Positions 6,484 through 14,806 of a DNA stretch of 15,287 nt are shown here, in pieces. The notes below the pieces were generated by a model. It was not told the origin of the DNA and searched no databases. It saw only the letters and a list, made by a program, of their open reading frames with translations. Within the stretch, counting starts at the first letter, position 1; the number at the start of each line of letters is the position of its first letter. Position numbers and translations under genes: made by a program. Source of the stretch: an uncultured Alistipes sp. (GTDB taxonomy: Bacteria; Bacteroidota; Bacteroidia; Bacteroidales; Rikenellaceae); contig CAJGDL010000031.1 of the NCBI GenBank assembly GCA_904502075.1, forward strand, positions 1-15,287, read 5' to 3'.

Positions 6484-9400
6484 ATGATTAGAAAACTTGT
6501 ACTATCGTTAGTTGCAGTTTTGGGCGTAGCCACGATGAGCATGGCCCAGACGCAGGTATCGGGTAGAGTAAGCGGCGAAGACGGAGCTCCGATTATCGGT
6601 GCAACCGTATTGGTTGAGGGTACCACGACGGGAGCCTCGACCGGAATCGCCGGTGAGTTTACTTTGCGTGCGCCCGCGGACGGCACTCTGGTTGTATCCT
6701 TCATCGGATACCAGACGCAGAATGTGCCTATCAACGGCCAGACCTCGATTGAGATCGTTCTCAAGGAGGAGACTGAGCGCATTGACGACGTAATCGTCGT
6801 AGCCTTCGGTGAGGCCAAGAAGGAGGCCTTCACGGGTTCGGCTGCTGTGATGAAGTCGGAGGACATTGCCAAGGTGCAGACCACCAACGCACTGAACGCC
6901 CTGACCGGTAAGGTGACGGGTGTGCAGATCACCAACGTGTCGGGTCAGCCTGGTAACTCGTCGCCTTCGATCATCGTGCGTGGTGTCAGCTCGATCAACG
7001 CCGGCGTATCGCCGCTGATCGTGTTGGACGGTATGCCCTACGATGGTTCGATGGACTCGATCAACCCGAACGACATTGAGTCGATGACCGTCTTGAAGGA
7101 CGCCGCTTCGAACGCCCTCTACGGTGCTCGTGGTGCCAACGGTGTGATCATGATCACCACCAAGCGTGCCAAGGGTCGCGACGCAATCGTGAACGTGGAC
7201 ATGCGCGTGGGTGTGAACTCGCGTGCTGCTCAGGACTATGAGTATGTAACCGATCCGGGTGAGTACTACGAGTTGCACTATCGTGCCTTGTACAACAACC
7301 ACATTGCCAAGGGCAAGGGTGCGATCGAGGCTTGGCAGCTGGCCAACAACGACTTGATCGGTAATGCCGCTTCGGGTGGTCTGGGTTACAACGTCTTCAC
7401 CTATCCCGAGTCGCAGACGCTGATCGGTACGAACGGTAAGCTCAACCCCAACGCTACGCTGGGTCGTCTGGTAAACTACAAGGGTCAGGACTATTGGGTA
7501 ACGCCCGATAACTGGATCGATGAGGTTTACGGTACGGGTATTCGTCAGGAGTACAACGCTTCGGTATCGGCTACGACCGACCGCTCGAACTTCTACGCTT
7601 CGTTCGGTTACCTGAACAACGACGGTGTTGTGGAGAAGACCAACTACGAGCGTTACACGGCTCGTCTGCGCGCTGACTTCCAGGCCAAGAAGTGGCTGAA
7701 GGTGGGTGCCAACGTGGCTTACTCGCACGACGCTTCGGAGTATTCGACCTCGGAGGGTGAGTCGGGTTCGTCGGCTAACATCTTCGCCTTCACCGCCAAG
7801 ATGGCTCCTATCTATCCGCTCTATGTACGCGATGGCAACGGTAACATCATGGTAGACGACAACGGTAACATCGTTTACGACTTTGGTGACGCTTCGCAGC
7901 CCGGTGGTAATGCCGGTTTCAACCGTCCCGTTCACGCCGGTTCGAACGGTGTGGGTGCTCACATGATGGATATCTCGAACTACACGACCAACACCTTGCA
8001 GCTCAATGGTTTCGCTGATGTAACCTTCCTCAAGGACTTCAAGTTCACCTTCAACGGTGGTATCTACCTCATGGAGCAGGGTGCGACCTCGATGACCAAC
8101 CCCTGGTATGGTCAGTATCGTACTTCGAATGGTATGATCTCGAAGGCTCGCTACCAGAACTTCACCTACAACCTCCAGCAGATCCTGAACTATACGAAGC
8201 AGATCGGCAAGCACAACATCAACGCCATGATCGGTCACGAGAACTATGTGGCTACCTCGGCTTCGGTGTCGGGTAACAAGTCGAACATGTTCTCGCCCAG
8301 CATGCTTGAGCTTCCTATGGCTATGAAGACGGTTTCGACCTCGTCGGCCAGCTCGGAGTACAACACCGAGGGTTACTTCTTCCGTGCTCAGTATGAGTTC
8401 GATGGTCGTATCTTCGCTTCGGCTTCGTATCGTCGCGATGCTTCGTCGCGCTTCCACCCCGATCACCGTTGGGGTAACTTCTGGTCGGTAGGTGCCGCTT
8501 GGTTGATCAACCGCGAGAACTGGTTCAAGGCCGACTGGATCGACATGTTGAAGGTGAAGGCTTCGTATGGTTCGCAGGGTAACGACAGCATTGGTGCCAA
8601 CCAGTATCGTCGTACCTGGGGTGTAACCGAGAGCGAGGGTATGCCTTCGGTTTCGATGTCGGGTATCGGTAACGAGAACATCACTTGGGAGACCAACGGT
8701 AACTTGAACGTAGGTTTCGAGTTCGAGGTACTCAAGAGCCGCTTGACCGGTAACGTAGACTACTTCTACCGCAAGACGACCGACATGTTGTCGTTCTTCT
8801 CGGTAGCTCCTTCGGCCGGTTACTCGGGTTACTATAAGAACATTGGTGACATGGCCAACCAGGGTGTTGAGATTGAGTTGAATGGTAACGTGATTCGCAC
8901 GAAGAACGTAAACTGGAACATCAACGCCAACATCACCTATGTAAAGAATGAGATTCTCTACCTGGCCGACGAGAACAAGACCTCGGAGAATATGTACGAC
9001 CTCAATGGTAAGAAGTACGCCGGTTATGGTTCGGGTAGCAACGCCTTCGTAGAGGGTATGCCTCTCTACTCGCGTTACCAGAAGGCTTTCGCCGGTCTCT
9101 CCGCAACGGGTGAGTCGATGTGGTATGCATGGAAAATTGACTACCTGAAGGACGAGAATGGTAATGTGGTAATGGACGACATGGATAACCCGATCGAGGT
9201 TAGCCGTACGATGACCACCACGACCGACTACTCGACGGCTGATAACTTCGTAATGGAGACCTCGATGCCCGAGTGGTATGGTGGTTTCGGTACGTCGATC
9301 GACTTCTACGGTTTCGACTTCTCGGCCAACTTCTCGTATCAGCTTGGTGGTAAGGTTTACGACGGTGACTATGCTTCGTCGATGGGCTCGCCCACGGCAG

Positions 9401-9759
9401 GTTCGACCGGTAACGCCTACCACAAGGATTTGTGGAATGCCTGGACGCCCGAGAACCCCAATTCGGAGATTCCTCGCTTCCAGTTTGGTGATCAGTACAC
9501 GGCCGGTTCGTCGGATCGCTTCTATGTATCGTCGAACTACCTGAGCCTGAACAACCTGACCCTGGGTTATACCTTCCCGCGCAAGTGGATGTCGAAGATC
9601 GGTGTTCAGCGTCTGCGCATCTATGTAGCATGCGAGAACGTATACTACTGGTCGGCACGCAAGGGTCTCGATCCTCGTCAGAGCATTGCGGGTGGTGCTT
9701 CGCAGGCCTACTATTCGCCGGTTCGCACCATTTCGGGTGGTCTTAACCTGACCTTCTAA
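6484..9759 (+). CDS. susC: SusC/RagA family TonB-linked outer membrane transporter
   Basis: This 1,091-residue protein is a SusC-type TonB-dependent transporter that works with a SusD lid to import a nutrient across the outer membrane. A signal peptide (1-21, ending MSMA before Gln22) is followed by a carboxypeptidase-regulatory-like beta-sandwich (about 24-95, VSGRVSGEDGAPIIGATV to IEIVLKEE). A TonB-box-like stretch comes next (DDVIVVAFG, about 101-109). The plug domain (about 113-235) shows SIIVRGVSSINAG, LIVLDGMPYDG (179-188) and LKDAASNALYGARGANGV. The remainder is a 22-strand barrel ending in the usual aromatic final strand (SGGLNLTF). There is no N-terminal STN signalling domain, so it should not drive an ECF sigma/anti-sigma pair. 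Codon use is strongly biased (serine mostly TCG, glycine GGT), suggesting high expression. The substrate is unknown. Confidence 0.97.
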   Translation: MIRKLVLSLVAVLGVATMSMAQTQVSGRVSGEDGAPIIGATVLVEGTTTGASTGIAGEFTLRAPADGTLVVSFIGYQTQNVPINGQTSIEIVLKEETERIDDVIVVAFGEAKKEAFTGSAAVMKSEDIAKVQTTNALNALTGKVTGVQITNVSGQPGNSSPSIIVRGVSSINAGVSPLIVLDGMPYDGSMDSINPNDIESMTVLKDAASNALYGARGANGVIMITTKRAKGRDAIVNVDMRVGVNSRAAQDYEYVTDPGEYYELHYRALYNNHIAKGKGAIEAWQLANNDLIGNAASGGLGYNVFTYPESQTLIGTNGKLNPNATLGRLVNYKGQDYWVTPDNWIDEVYGTGIRQEYNASVSATTDRSNFYASFGYLNNDGVVEKTNYERYTARLRADFQAKKWLKVGANVAYSHDASEYSTSEGESGSSANIFAFTAKMAPIYPLYVRDGNGNIMVDDNGNIVYDFGDASQPGGNAGFNRPVHAGSNGVGAHMMDISNYTTNTLQLNGFADVTFLKDFKFTFNGGIYLMEQGATSMTNPWYGQYRTSNGMISKARYQNFTYNLQQILNYTKQIGKHNINAMIGHENYVATSASVSGNKSNMFSPSMLELPMAMKTVSTSSASSEYNTEGYFFRAQYEFDGRIFASASYRRDASSRFHPDHRWGNFWSVGAAWLINRENWFKADWIDMLKVKASYGSQGNDSIGANQYRRTWGVTESEGMPSVSMSGIGNENITWETNGNLNVGFEFEVLKSRLTGNVDYFYRKTTDMLSFFSVAPSAGYSGYYKNIGDMANQGVEIELNGNVIRTKNVNWNINANITYVKNEILYLADENKTSENMYDLNGKKYAGYGSGSNAFVEGMPLYSRYQKAFAGLSATGESMWYAWKIDYLKDENGNVVMDDMDNPIEVSRTMTTTTDYSTADNFVMETSMPEWYGGFGTSIDFYGFDFSANFSYQLGGKVYDGDYASSMGSPTAGSTGNAYHKDLWNAWTPENPNSEIPRFQFGDQYTAGSSDRFYVSSNYLSLNNLTLGYTFPRKWMSKIGVQRLRIYVACENVYYWSARKGLDPRQSIAGGASQAYYSPVRTISGGLNLTF

Positions 9760-9787
9760 CATGAACGCTTAAAAAGAATAGAGAGTT

Positions 9788-11395
9788 ATGAGAAATATTT
9801 TTAAATTTGCTTGTGCTGCCCTTTTGGGTATGACGCTCGCAACGAGCTGTATCGAGGAGGTTGATCCTACGAGCGTAGCTACCGATCCGCAGATCTTGGG
9901 CTCGTCGCAGGCACAGGCCGCTCTTGTCAGCGGTATCCCTGCTACGATGAACGAGTATAGCAGCTTCTCGGCCAATGGTTACCACTACGCATTTGGTTAC
10001 TCGTCGATTGGTATCATGCTCGATCTGATGTGCAACGATATGTCGACCCCTGCACACTACTATGAGTGGTATGATGCTTGGTTCACGAACCAGTACCTGG
10101 GTCAGGACTATGTATACGCACAGTATGTATGGACCTACCTCACGGGTCTGCTCTTCAACATCAACAACGTAATCGGTGTGGTTGAGCCTATCAACACGGA
10201 GGCCAAGCACTACCTCGGTATTGCCCACGCTTACCGCGCTATGGCTCGTCTGGATATCGGTCAGATGTATGAGTTCAAGGCAAACCCCTACACCGACAGC
10301 ATTCAGAAGGGTGTCAACATCGAGGGTCTGACGATTCCCGATCTTCGTGAGAACATGACCGAGGACGATACGCGTAACAATCCCCGTATCACCAAGGAGG
10401 CTCTCTTGGAGGACATCAAGGCCGACCTCGACCTGGCTATCGAGTACCTGGACGGTTATGCCCGCACCCAGCCTTCGTATCCTACGCTGGCTGTTGCCTA
10501 CGGTCTGAAGGCCCGTATGCACCTTTGGGAGGAGAACTACGCCGCCGCCAAGGAGGCTGCCCAGATGGCTATCACGCTGTCGGGTTGCACCCCGCTGACC
10601 GAGACTCAGTGGACCGATCCCAAGACCGGTTTCAACGACTATGATTCGAACAACTCGTGGATGTGGGCTACCTCGCTCACGAGCGAGTCGAACCTGGTGA
10701 AGACCTCGCTGCTGAACTTCTCGTCGTGGATGGCTACCGAGACCAACTTTGGTTACGCCGGTATCAACGGTGGTGGTTGCTACCGTACGGCCGATGCCAA
10801 GTTCTACGATCGCATCCCCAACAGCGACTTCCGCAAGAAGTCGTGGGTTCCCAAGTCGAACTCGAAGTTGGAGGTGAAGTTCCTGGATGGCTTCTCGGCT
10901 GAGAATGTTCCCGCTTTGGCTTCGATCAAGTTCCGTCCCGGCCAGGGTGAGCCCAGCGACTACCTGATCGCTGCCGCTACCGACTATCCCTTGATGCGTG
11001 TGGAGGAGATGTATCTGATCGTTGCTGAGTGCGACGCTCGCAATGGCGACTCTTCGAGCATCGAGTCGTTCATGACCACCTATCGTAACCCGAACTACAC
11101 CTGCCTGGCTACGACTCCCGAGGAGCTCGTTGAGGAGGTATTGTTCCAGAAGCGCGTTGAGCTCTGGGGCGAGGGTCGTATCTTCTACGACTACAAGCGT
11201 CTGGCTCTTCCCATCAACCGCTACTACGAGGGTACGAACCACCACGAGCAGGCACAGTTCAACGTCTTCGACGGTGTGGCTCCCTGGTTCAACTTCTCGG
11301 CTGTTCGTACCGAGCGTGAGAACAACCACGCTTTCGTGAACAACCCGGATCCTTCGGACACGGTGGCTCTCTACGATGAGGATGGTATTAAGTAG
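9788..11395 (+). CDS. susD: SusD/RagB family nutrient-binding outer membrane lipoprotein
   Basis: This 535-residue lipoprotein is the surface lid of the SusC transporter. The signal peptide ends in LATSC with lipidated Cys21. The next residues IEE are acidic, which fits a Bacteroidota surface-export signal. The N-terminal half is helical with TPR-like helices (for example about 120-165, KHYLGIAHAYRAMARLDIGQ). The SusD/RagB C-terminal signatures are clear: TDYPLMRVEEMYLIVAE (about 398-414) and LFQKRVELWGEGRIFYDYKR (about 452-471). It follows susC by 28 bases and precedes the third gene by 27, so all three are one operon. The binding-site residues are too variable between family members for me to predict the ligand. 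Length is normal and the gene looks intact. Confidence 0.96.
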   Translation: MRNIFKFACAALLGMTLATSCIEEVDPTSVATDPQILGSSQAQAALVSGIPATMNEYSSFSANGYHYAFGYSSIGIMLDLMCNDMSTPAHYYEWYDAWFTNQYLGQDYVYAQYVWTYLTGLLFNINNVIGVVEPINTEAKHYLGIAHAYRAMARLDIGQMYEFKANPYTDSIQKGVNIEGLTIPDLRENMTEDDTRNNPRITKEALLEDIKADLDLAIEYLDGYARTQPSYPTLAVAYGLKARMHLWEENYAAAKEAAQMAITLSGCTPLTETQWTDPKTGFNDYDSNNSWMWATSLTSESNLVKTSLLNFSSWMATETNFGYAGINGGGCYRTADAKFYDRIPNSDFRKKSWVPKSNSKLEVKFLDGFSAENVPALASIKFRPGQGEPSDYLIAAATDYPLMRVEEMYLIVAECDARNGDSSSIESFMTTYRNPNYTCLATTPEELVEEVLFQKRVELWGEGRIFYDYKRLALPINRYYEGTNHHEQAQFNVFDGVAPWFNFSAVRTERENNHAFVNNPDPSDTVALYDEDGIK

Positions 11396-11422
11396 TGTCT
11401 AACGAGTTAATACGAAAATAAG

Positions 11423-13681
11423 ATGAAAAATTTGAAATATTTATTCCTGACCCTGCTCAGCGCGTTCGCCTTTGTGGCATGTACCGAGGATACGCGTGAG
11501 GCCGATTGGAGCGGCATTCAGGGCAATGGTGTCTATTTCGCGATGGACTCGCAGACGAGCTACATGCTCGAGGAGAACCAGTCCTCGCTTCAGATTCCCG
11601 TGGAGCGCACCTATTCGGAGGGCGATCTGACGGTTAACGTATCGCTTGAGGATGAGTCGGGTCTCTTCGCAGCCGATTCGAAGGCTCGTTTCAAGAATGG
11701 TGAGAAGGTAGGTAAGGTTGAGATCGTCTTCAATTTCTCGCAGATCGAGGCCGGTGTGGCTTACGCCATGACCCTTTCGATCCTGGACAAGAACCAGCTT
11801 TCGGGCTATGGTATCAGCGACTTGACCTTCACGGTGAAGTACGATCCTTGGAAGAGCGTAGGTACCGCCCTGTGGCGTGATGACCTCCTTACGTTGGTTG
11901 CCGATGTTGATTGCTGCGAGACCGAGGTTGAGCTTCAGCAGTCGCTCACCAATGAGAACCTTTACCGTTTGGTTAATGTTTACAATCCCGAGTTCATTGC
12001 TGAAGTCTTTGGCGGTGCTCCCGCAGATTATCTTGGCAATTGCTCGGATCATAGCATCGTGTTCGATGTAACCAACCCCCAAAAGGTTTATATCGTGCGT
12101 TCGTCGCTCGGTTTGGATGTTGGTTATGGTGTGATGGAGGTTGCTTCGCTTGTTCAGGAGAACGGTTTCAACGGCGCAGAGTATGCCTCTATGGTAAACA
12201 ATGTGATCAAGTTCCCCGCTCAGTCGCTCGTTATGGCTCTGCCTTCCCAGGGTAGCTGGTATTATACCAATGCCAACGGTATGACTCGTATCGTAATGCC
12301 CGGTGGTGTTGGTACTGATCCTCAGGTAACGGCTACCTATATGGGTTATATGACCGATCCCGATTCGAACACAAGCGCCATCTTCGACGTGAAGATGAAT
12401 GAGGATGCAGGTTCGTTCCGTTGGGCTGTATCGAACGAGATTACCTCCGATGAGCAGCTGAATGCCTTCTATGCCGGCATCTTGGATGGTTCGGTGAAGT
12501 ATGAGGAGGGTACCGAGAATGGTGAGTACCGTTATGCTATGGATGAGGCCGGAGCCTACGTGGCCCTCTTCGTTCCCTATTCGGCAGATGGTACTGTGAC
12601 CGGTAATCCCGCCCTGGTACAGTTCGAGTACACCACCGGAGGTGTAACGCCTTCGCAGTTCGCTGTTGAGGTTCAGGCCGAGGCAGGTGATACCTATGTA
12701 GAGTTGAACCTGATCCCCAATGCCAAGAACTTCGCTTACTACTGGGATTTCGCTCCCAAGAGCCTTTACGATCAGATGGTAGGCCAGGCCGGTTCGATCG
12801 ATGCTTACATGGCTGCTTACTTCGAGCAGTTGGCCGGCCAGTATGGCATCACCGTTGCCGATGTTTTGGAGGTTTATGCCACCAAGGGCGCCGTTGAGGA
12901 GCACTTCATCGACAAGCTCGATCCCGCTACCGAGTTTGTAGTATTTGCTTACTGCGTGGATAGCGCTACGGGTCTCTCGCGTTCGCCTATCACCGAGTAC
13001 ACCTTCTCGACGACTACGCCTGCCGACCTTGCTCCCGCATACGAGGCTTGGTTGGGTACTTGGACTGTTCAGCCCACCGAGATGGAGGATGGCTCGCCCG
13101 CAGCTCCCTTCGAGATTGAGGTGAAGCTCAAGCAGTCGAACCAGATGTACTATGTAACCGGTTGGGGTCTCGGTACCGTGCTGCCTACCATTCCTGTTAC
13201 CATGGTATACCAGGAGGATGAGACCGGTTCGTTGGTTTATATCCCCGAGCAGTTGCTTGAGGAGGTTAATGTAGGTGGTGAATATCCCAATGCATGCTTC
13301 ATGGCTCGCTTCTTCTACGAGCAGAGCCAGGCATACTACCTCTACGGTGGCGGTGTTCCCGCAATCCTGGGTGTACTTACCGATGCAGGTGCCTATATGG
13401 AGCCTTATCAGGTAGAGGATGAGCAGCTTGGTCTTGTAGAATTCTCCGGTGCCGACTACTTCTTGATGTACAAAGATGGATCGTTCGGTGCTGAGATTAA
13501 TACCTTTGCCGTAGGTCCTTATACCTTGACCCGTTCGGCTTCGACGGCTAACCACTCGGTTCAGCCCGAGAAGATCGAGACGTTGAAGATGTCGCAGAAG
13601 AAGAGCGGCGTGAATCCCGTAGGCGAGAAGGCTATTCGCTCGATTCACAATGCCAAGTACAACTGCGTAATGGTTCGCTAA
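11423..13681 (+). CDS. Multidomain surface lipoprotein of the SusCD operon (SusE/F-position accessory protein)
   Basis: This 752-residue protein has a lipoprotein signal peptide (FVAC, Cys20) followed by acidic TEDTREAD, suggesting surface export. Residues about 30-143 resemble the Calx-beta/DUF-type sandwich often found after the lipid anchor in Bacteroidales nutrient-binding proteins (GVYFAMDSQTSYMLEENQS onward). A second beta-rich domain starts at KSVGTALWRDDLLTLV (about 143) and runs to about 405. An Fn3-like domain (about 410-532) contains a helical insert around SLYDQMVGQAGSIDAYMAAY. A final lipocalin-like beta domain begins at YEAWLGTWTV (about 540) and ends near 702, leaving a basic 50-residue tail. 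I see no catalytic motif. By position it matches SusE/SusF-type accessory binding proteins, but domain names are my inference from strand patterns. A strong terminator follows. Confidence 0.85.
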   Translation: MKNLKYLFLTLLSAFAFVACTEDTREADWSGIQGNGVYFAMDSQTSYMLEENQSSLQIPVERTYSEGDLTVNVSLEDESGLFAADSKARFKNGEKVGKVEIVFNFSQIEAGVAYAMTLSILDKNQLSGYGISDLTFTVKYDPWKSVGTALWRDDLLTLVADVDCCETEVELQQSLTNENLYRLVNVYNPEFIAEVFGGAPADYLGNCSDHSIVFDVTNPQKVYIVRSSLGLDVGYGVMEVASLVQENGFNGAEYASMVNNVIKFPAQSLVMALPSQGSWYYTNANGMTRIVMPGGVGTDPQVTATYMGYMTDPDSNTSAIFDVKMNEDAGSFRWAVSNEITSDEQLNAFYAGILDGSVKYEEGTENGEYRYAMDEAGAYVALFVPYSADGTVTGNPALVQFEYTTGGVTPSQFAVEVQAEAGDTYVELNLIPNAKNFAYYWDFAPKSLYDQMVGQAGSIDAYMAAYFEQLAGQYGITVADVLEVYATKGAVEEHFIDKLDPATEFVVFAYCVDSATGLSRSPITEYTFSTTTPADLAPAYEAWLGTWTVQPTEMEDGSPAAPFEIEVKLKQSNQMYYVTGWGLGTVLPTIPVTMVYQEDETGSLVYIPEQLLEEVNVGGEYPNACFMARFFYEQSQAYYLYGGGVPAILGVLTDAGAYMEPYQVEDEQLGLVEFSGADYFLMYKDGSFGAEINTFAVGPYTLTRSASTANHSVQPEKIETLKMSQKKSGVNPVGEKAIRSIHNAKYNCVMVR

Positions 13682-13704
13682 TCATTCGCTAACGCTTGAT
13701 AATT

Positions 13705-13739
13705 TCGGGCCCGACCTCAAAGGTCGGGCCCGATTTTTT
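13705..13739 (+). terminator. Strong intrinsic terminator of the SusCD operon
   Basis: CGGGCCCGACCT (13706-13717) pairs perfectly with AGGTCGGGCCCG (13721-13732) across a 3-base CAA loop. An outer T-A pair makes 13 bp (13705 with 13733), and six Ts follow (13734-13739). It lies 24 bases after the lipoprotein stop codon. Confidence 0.95.
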
Positions 13740-13741
13740 GG

Positions 13742-13771
13742 GGTCTTGTTAGGTCGTGCTTGGTCTTGCTA
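13742..13771. repeat. Degenerate 10-bp tandem repeat (three units)
   Basis: GGTCTTGTTA, GGTCGTGCTT and GGTCTTGCTA run head to tail, fitting GGTCKTGYTW. They begin two bases after the terminator T-tract. No function is known; they may be slippage-derived or part of a short repeat family. Confidence 0.6.
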
Positions 13772-13845
13772 TGGCATACTACATCTTACCTGGTCATACC
13801 GGGTGGAACTTACTCTTTCCTTCTCCTCCGTAGCCCCCCTATAAA

Positions 13846-13878
13846 AATTGTGCATTGTGAATTGTGCATTGTGAATTG
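13846..13878. repeat. 14-bp tandem repeat AATTGTGCATTGTG (2.4 copies)
   Basis: Two perfect copies (13846-13859 and 13860-13873) are followed by a partial AATTG (13874-13878). The repeat is in noncoding DNA upstream of the DUF4923 promoter. I recall similar AATTGTGCATTGTG arrays in other Bacteroidales intergenic regions, but have not checked this. Confidence 0.85.
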
Positions 13879-13893
13879 GAATCGCCCTCTGCT

Positions 13894-13925
13894 GTTGCAT
13901 GCTCGAAATCTTTTTGCTATCTTTG
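13894..13925 (+). promoter_or_regulatory. Bacteroidota-type promoter for the DUF4923 gene
   Basis: The -7 element TATCTTTG (13918-13925) is a full match to TAnnTTTG. A -33-like GTTG (13894-13897) lies exactly 20 bases upstream, one base off TTTG. Transcription should begin near 13932, giving a leader of about 70 bases. Confidence 0.7.
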
Positions 13926-13929
13926 CTAT

Positions 13930-13947
13930 CGGATCTCTTGCGATCCG
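13930..13947 (+). other. Stem-loop at the predicted 5' end of the DUF4923 mRNA
   Basis: CGGATC (13930-13935) and GATCCG (13942-13947) form a 6-bp stem with a 6-base loop, right at the predicted transcript start. It could protect the 5' end or be an operator dyad. There is no T-tract, so it is not a terminator. Confidence 0.45.
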
Positions 13948-14000
13948 GTGCGCCCGACCTTCGTTGGCCCATGGGTTTGAAATTATAACACCAATTTGAT

Positions 14001-14594
14001 ATGAAACGACTTTTTTCGCTTTTGATTTTAGGACTCTCGCTCTTGGCTTCGGAGCGTCTGTCGGCTCAGAGTTGGCTCGATGCCCTCAAGGGGGTGGCCA
14101 CCGAGGTGATTGACGAGGCCACGGGTGGAAAACTTACCGAGATGGCCATTGCCGGCGAGTGGAAATACACCGCTCCGGGTGTGCGCATGGGGTCGAGCGA
14201 CATGCTCTCGAACCTCGCCGGATCGGCCATGGAGAGCACCATCGAATCCAAACTCGCCACGGCCTACGAGAAGGTGGGGATTCGTCCCGATTTCTGCCAA
14301 ATCACCTTTACGAAGGAGGACACCTGGTCGATGCCCGTCAAGGGACACGAGGTGACGGGTACCTACACCTATGATCCCGCGACCCACGCCATCACCCTCA
14401 CCCTCGCGAAACTCGGTGCCTCGTTTACGGGCTACGCCTACATCGATGGCACGAACCTCGAACTTGTCTTCCCGGTGAACAAACTCGTCGAGTTCGTCAC
14501 GGCCCTCGGTTCGAAGATCTCCTCCCTCTCCTCGGTGAGCAAGATGCTCGAAAAGTATGACGATGTCTACTTGGGATTCCAATTTGCCAAGTAA
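14001..14594 (+). CDS. DUF4923 family lipocalin-like secreted protein
   Basis: This 197-residue protein has a signal peptide (about 1-22, LSLLASERLSAQ, cleaved before Gln23 or Ser24), so it should be exported to the periplasm or beyond. The mature part matches DUF4923 by pattern: IAGEWKYTAPGVRMGSSDML near the start, a helix IESKLATAYEKVGI, then the strand FTKEDTWSMPVKG, GTYTYDPATHAITLTL, a strand with LELVFPVNKLVEFVTALGS, and a closing YDDVYLGFQFAK. The family is predicted to adopt a lipocalin-like barrel; its ligand and role are unknown. The Cys at about residue 99 (PDFCQITF) is not a lipobox. It stands alone between its own promoter and terminator, so it is monocistronic. The ATG at 14001 gives a proper signal peptide. 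Confidence 0.9.
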   Translation: MKRLFSLLILGLSLLASERLSAQSWLDALKGVATEVIDEATGGKLTEMAIAGEWKYTAPGVRMGSSDMLSNLAGSAMESTIESKLATAYEKVGIRPDFCQITFTKEDTWSMPVKGHEVTGTYTYDPATHAITLTLAKLGASFTGYAYIDGTNLELVFPVNKLVEFVTALGSKISSLSSVSKMLEKYDDVYLGFQFAK

Positions 14595-14622
14595 GTCACG
14601 AATTAACGCGCCAACCTGGTTT

Positions 14623-14668
14623 TTGAGAGCGGTTTTCGGGTTTCCCCCGAAGCTGCTCTCAACCTTTT
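14623..14668 (+). terminator. Intrinsic terminator after the DUF4923 gene
   Basis: TTGAGAGC (14623-14630) pairs with GCTCTCAA (14655-14662), and an inner TTCGGG pairs with CCCGAA. The tract CCTTTTAT follows. The stem has an imperfect middle and the T run is only four bases, so it is a moderate-strength terminator. Confidence 0.75.
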
Positions 14669-14719
14669 ATCTCCCCAAAAGTGCCGCCCGTGCAAATGTC
14701 GCGTTGGAGGTCAATAAAG

Positions 14720-14751
14720 TTTGAAATTCTTAAATATTTTGATTATCTTTG
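14720..14751 (+). promoter_or_regulatory. Bacteroidota-type promoter for the IscU-like gene
   Basis: TTTG at 14720-14723 and TATCTTTG at 14744-14751 are separated by 20 bases, a full match to the Bacteroidota consensus. The predicted start near 14758 leaves a leader of about 49 bases before the ATG at 14807. No Fur- or IscR-type operator is evident to me. Confidence 0.8.
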
Positions 14752-14806
14752 TCGCGTGTTAGGGAAATAACAGCAAAATACACATACAACTAAAAGCTAA
14801 AGCATT

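Noticed and set aside
6508..9762. A 1,084-codon open frame on the - strand opposite susC
   Set aside because: It mirrors the biased TCG/GGT codon pattern of susC. The peptide is a composition artefact rich in Arg, Val and Thr without a recognisable fold.
9743..11329. A 528-codon open frame on the - strand opposite susD
   Set aside because: Same codon-bias artefact; SusD on the + strand is unmistakable.
11441..13648. A 735-codon open frame on the - strand opposite the large lipoprotein gene
   Set aside because: The + strand gene has a lipobox, operon spacing and terminator; the antisense frame has no supporting signal.
13760..13999. A 79-codon + strand open frame in the gap before the DUF4923 gene
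   Set aside because: It runs through the 14-bp repeat, the promoter and the leader stem-loop, and its peptide has no coding character.
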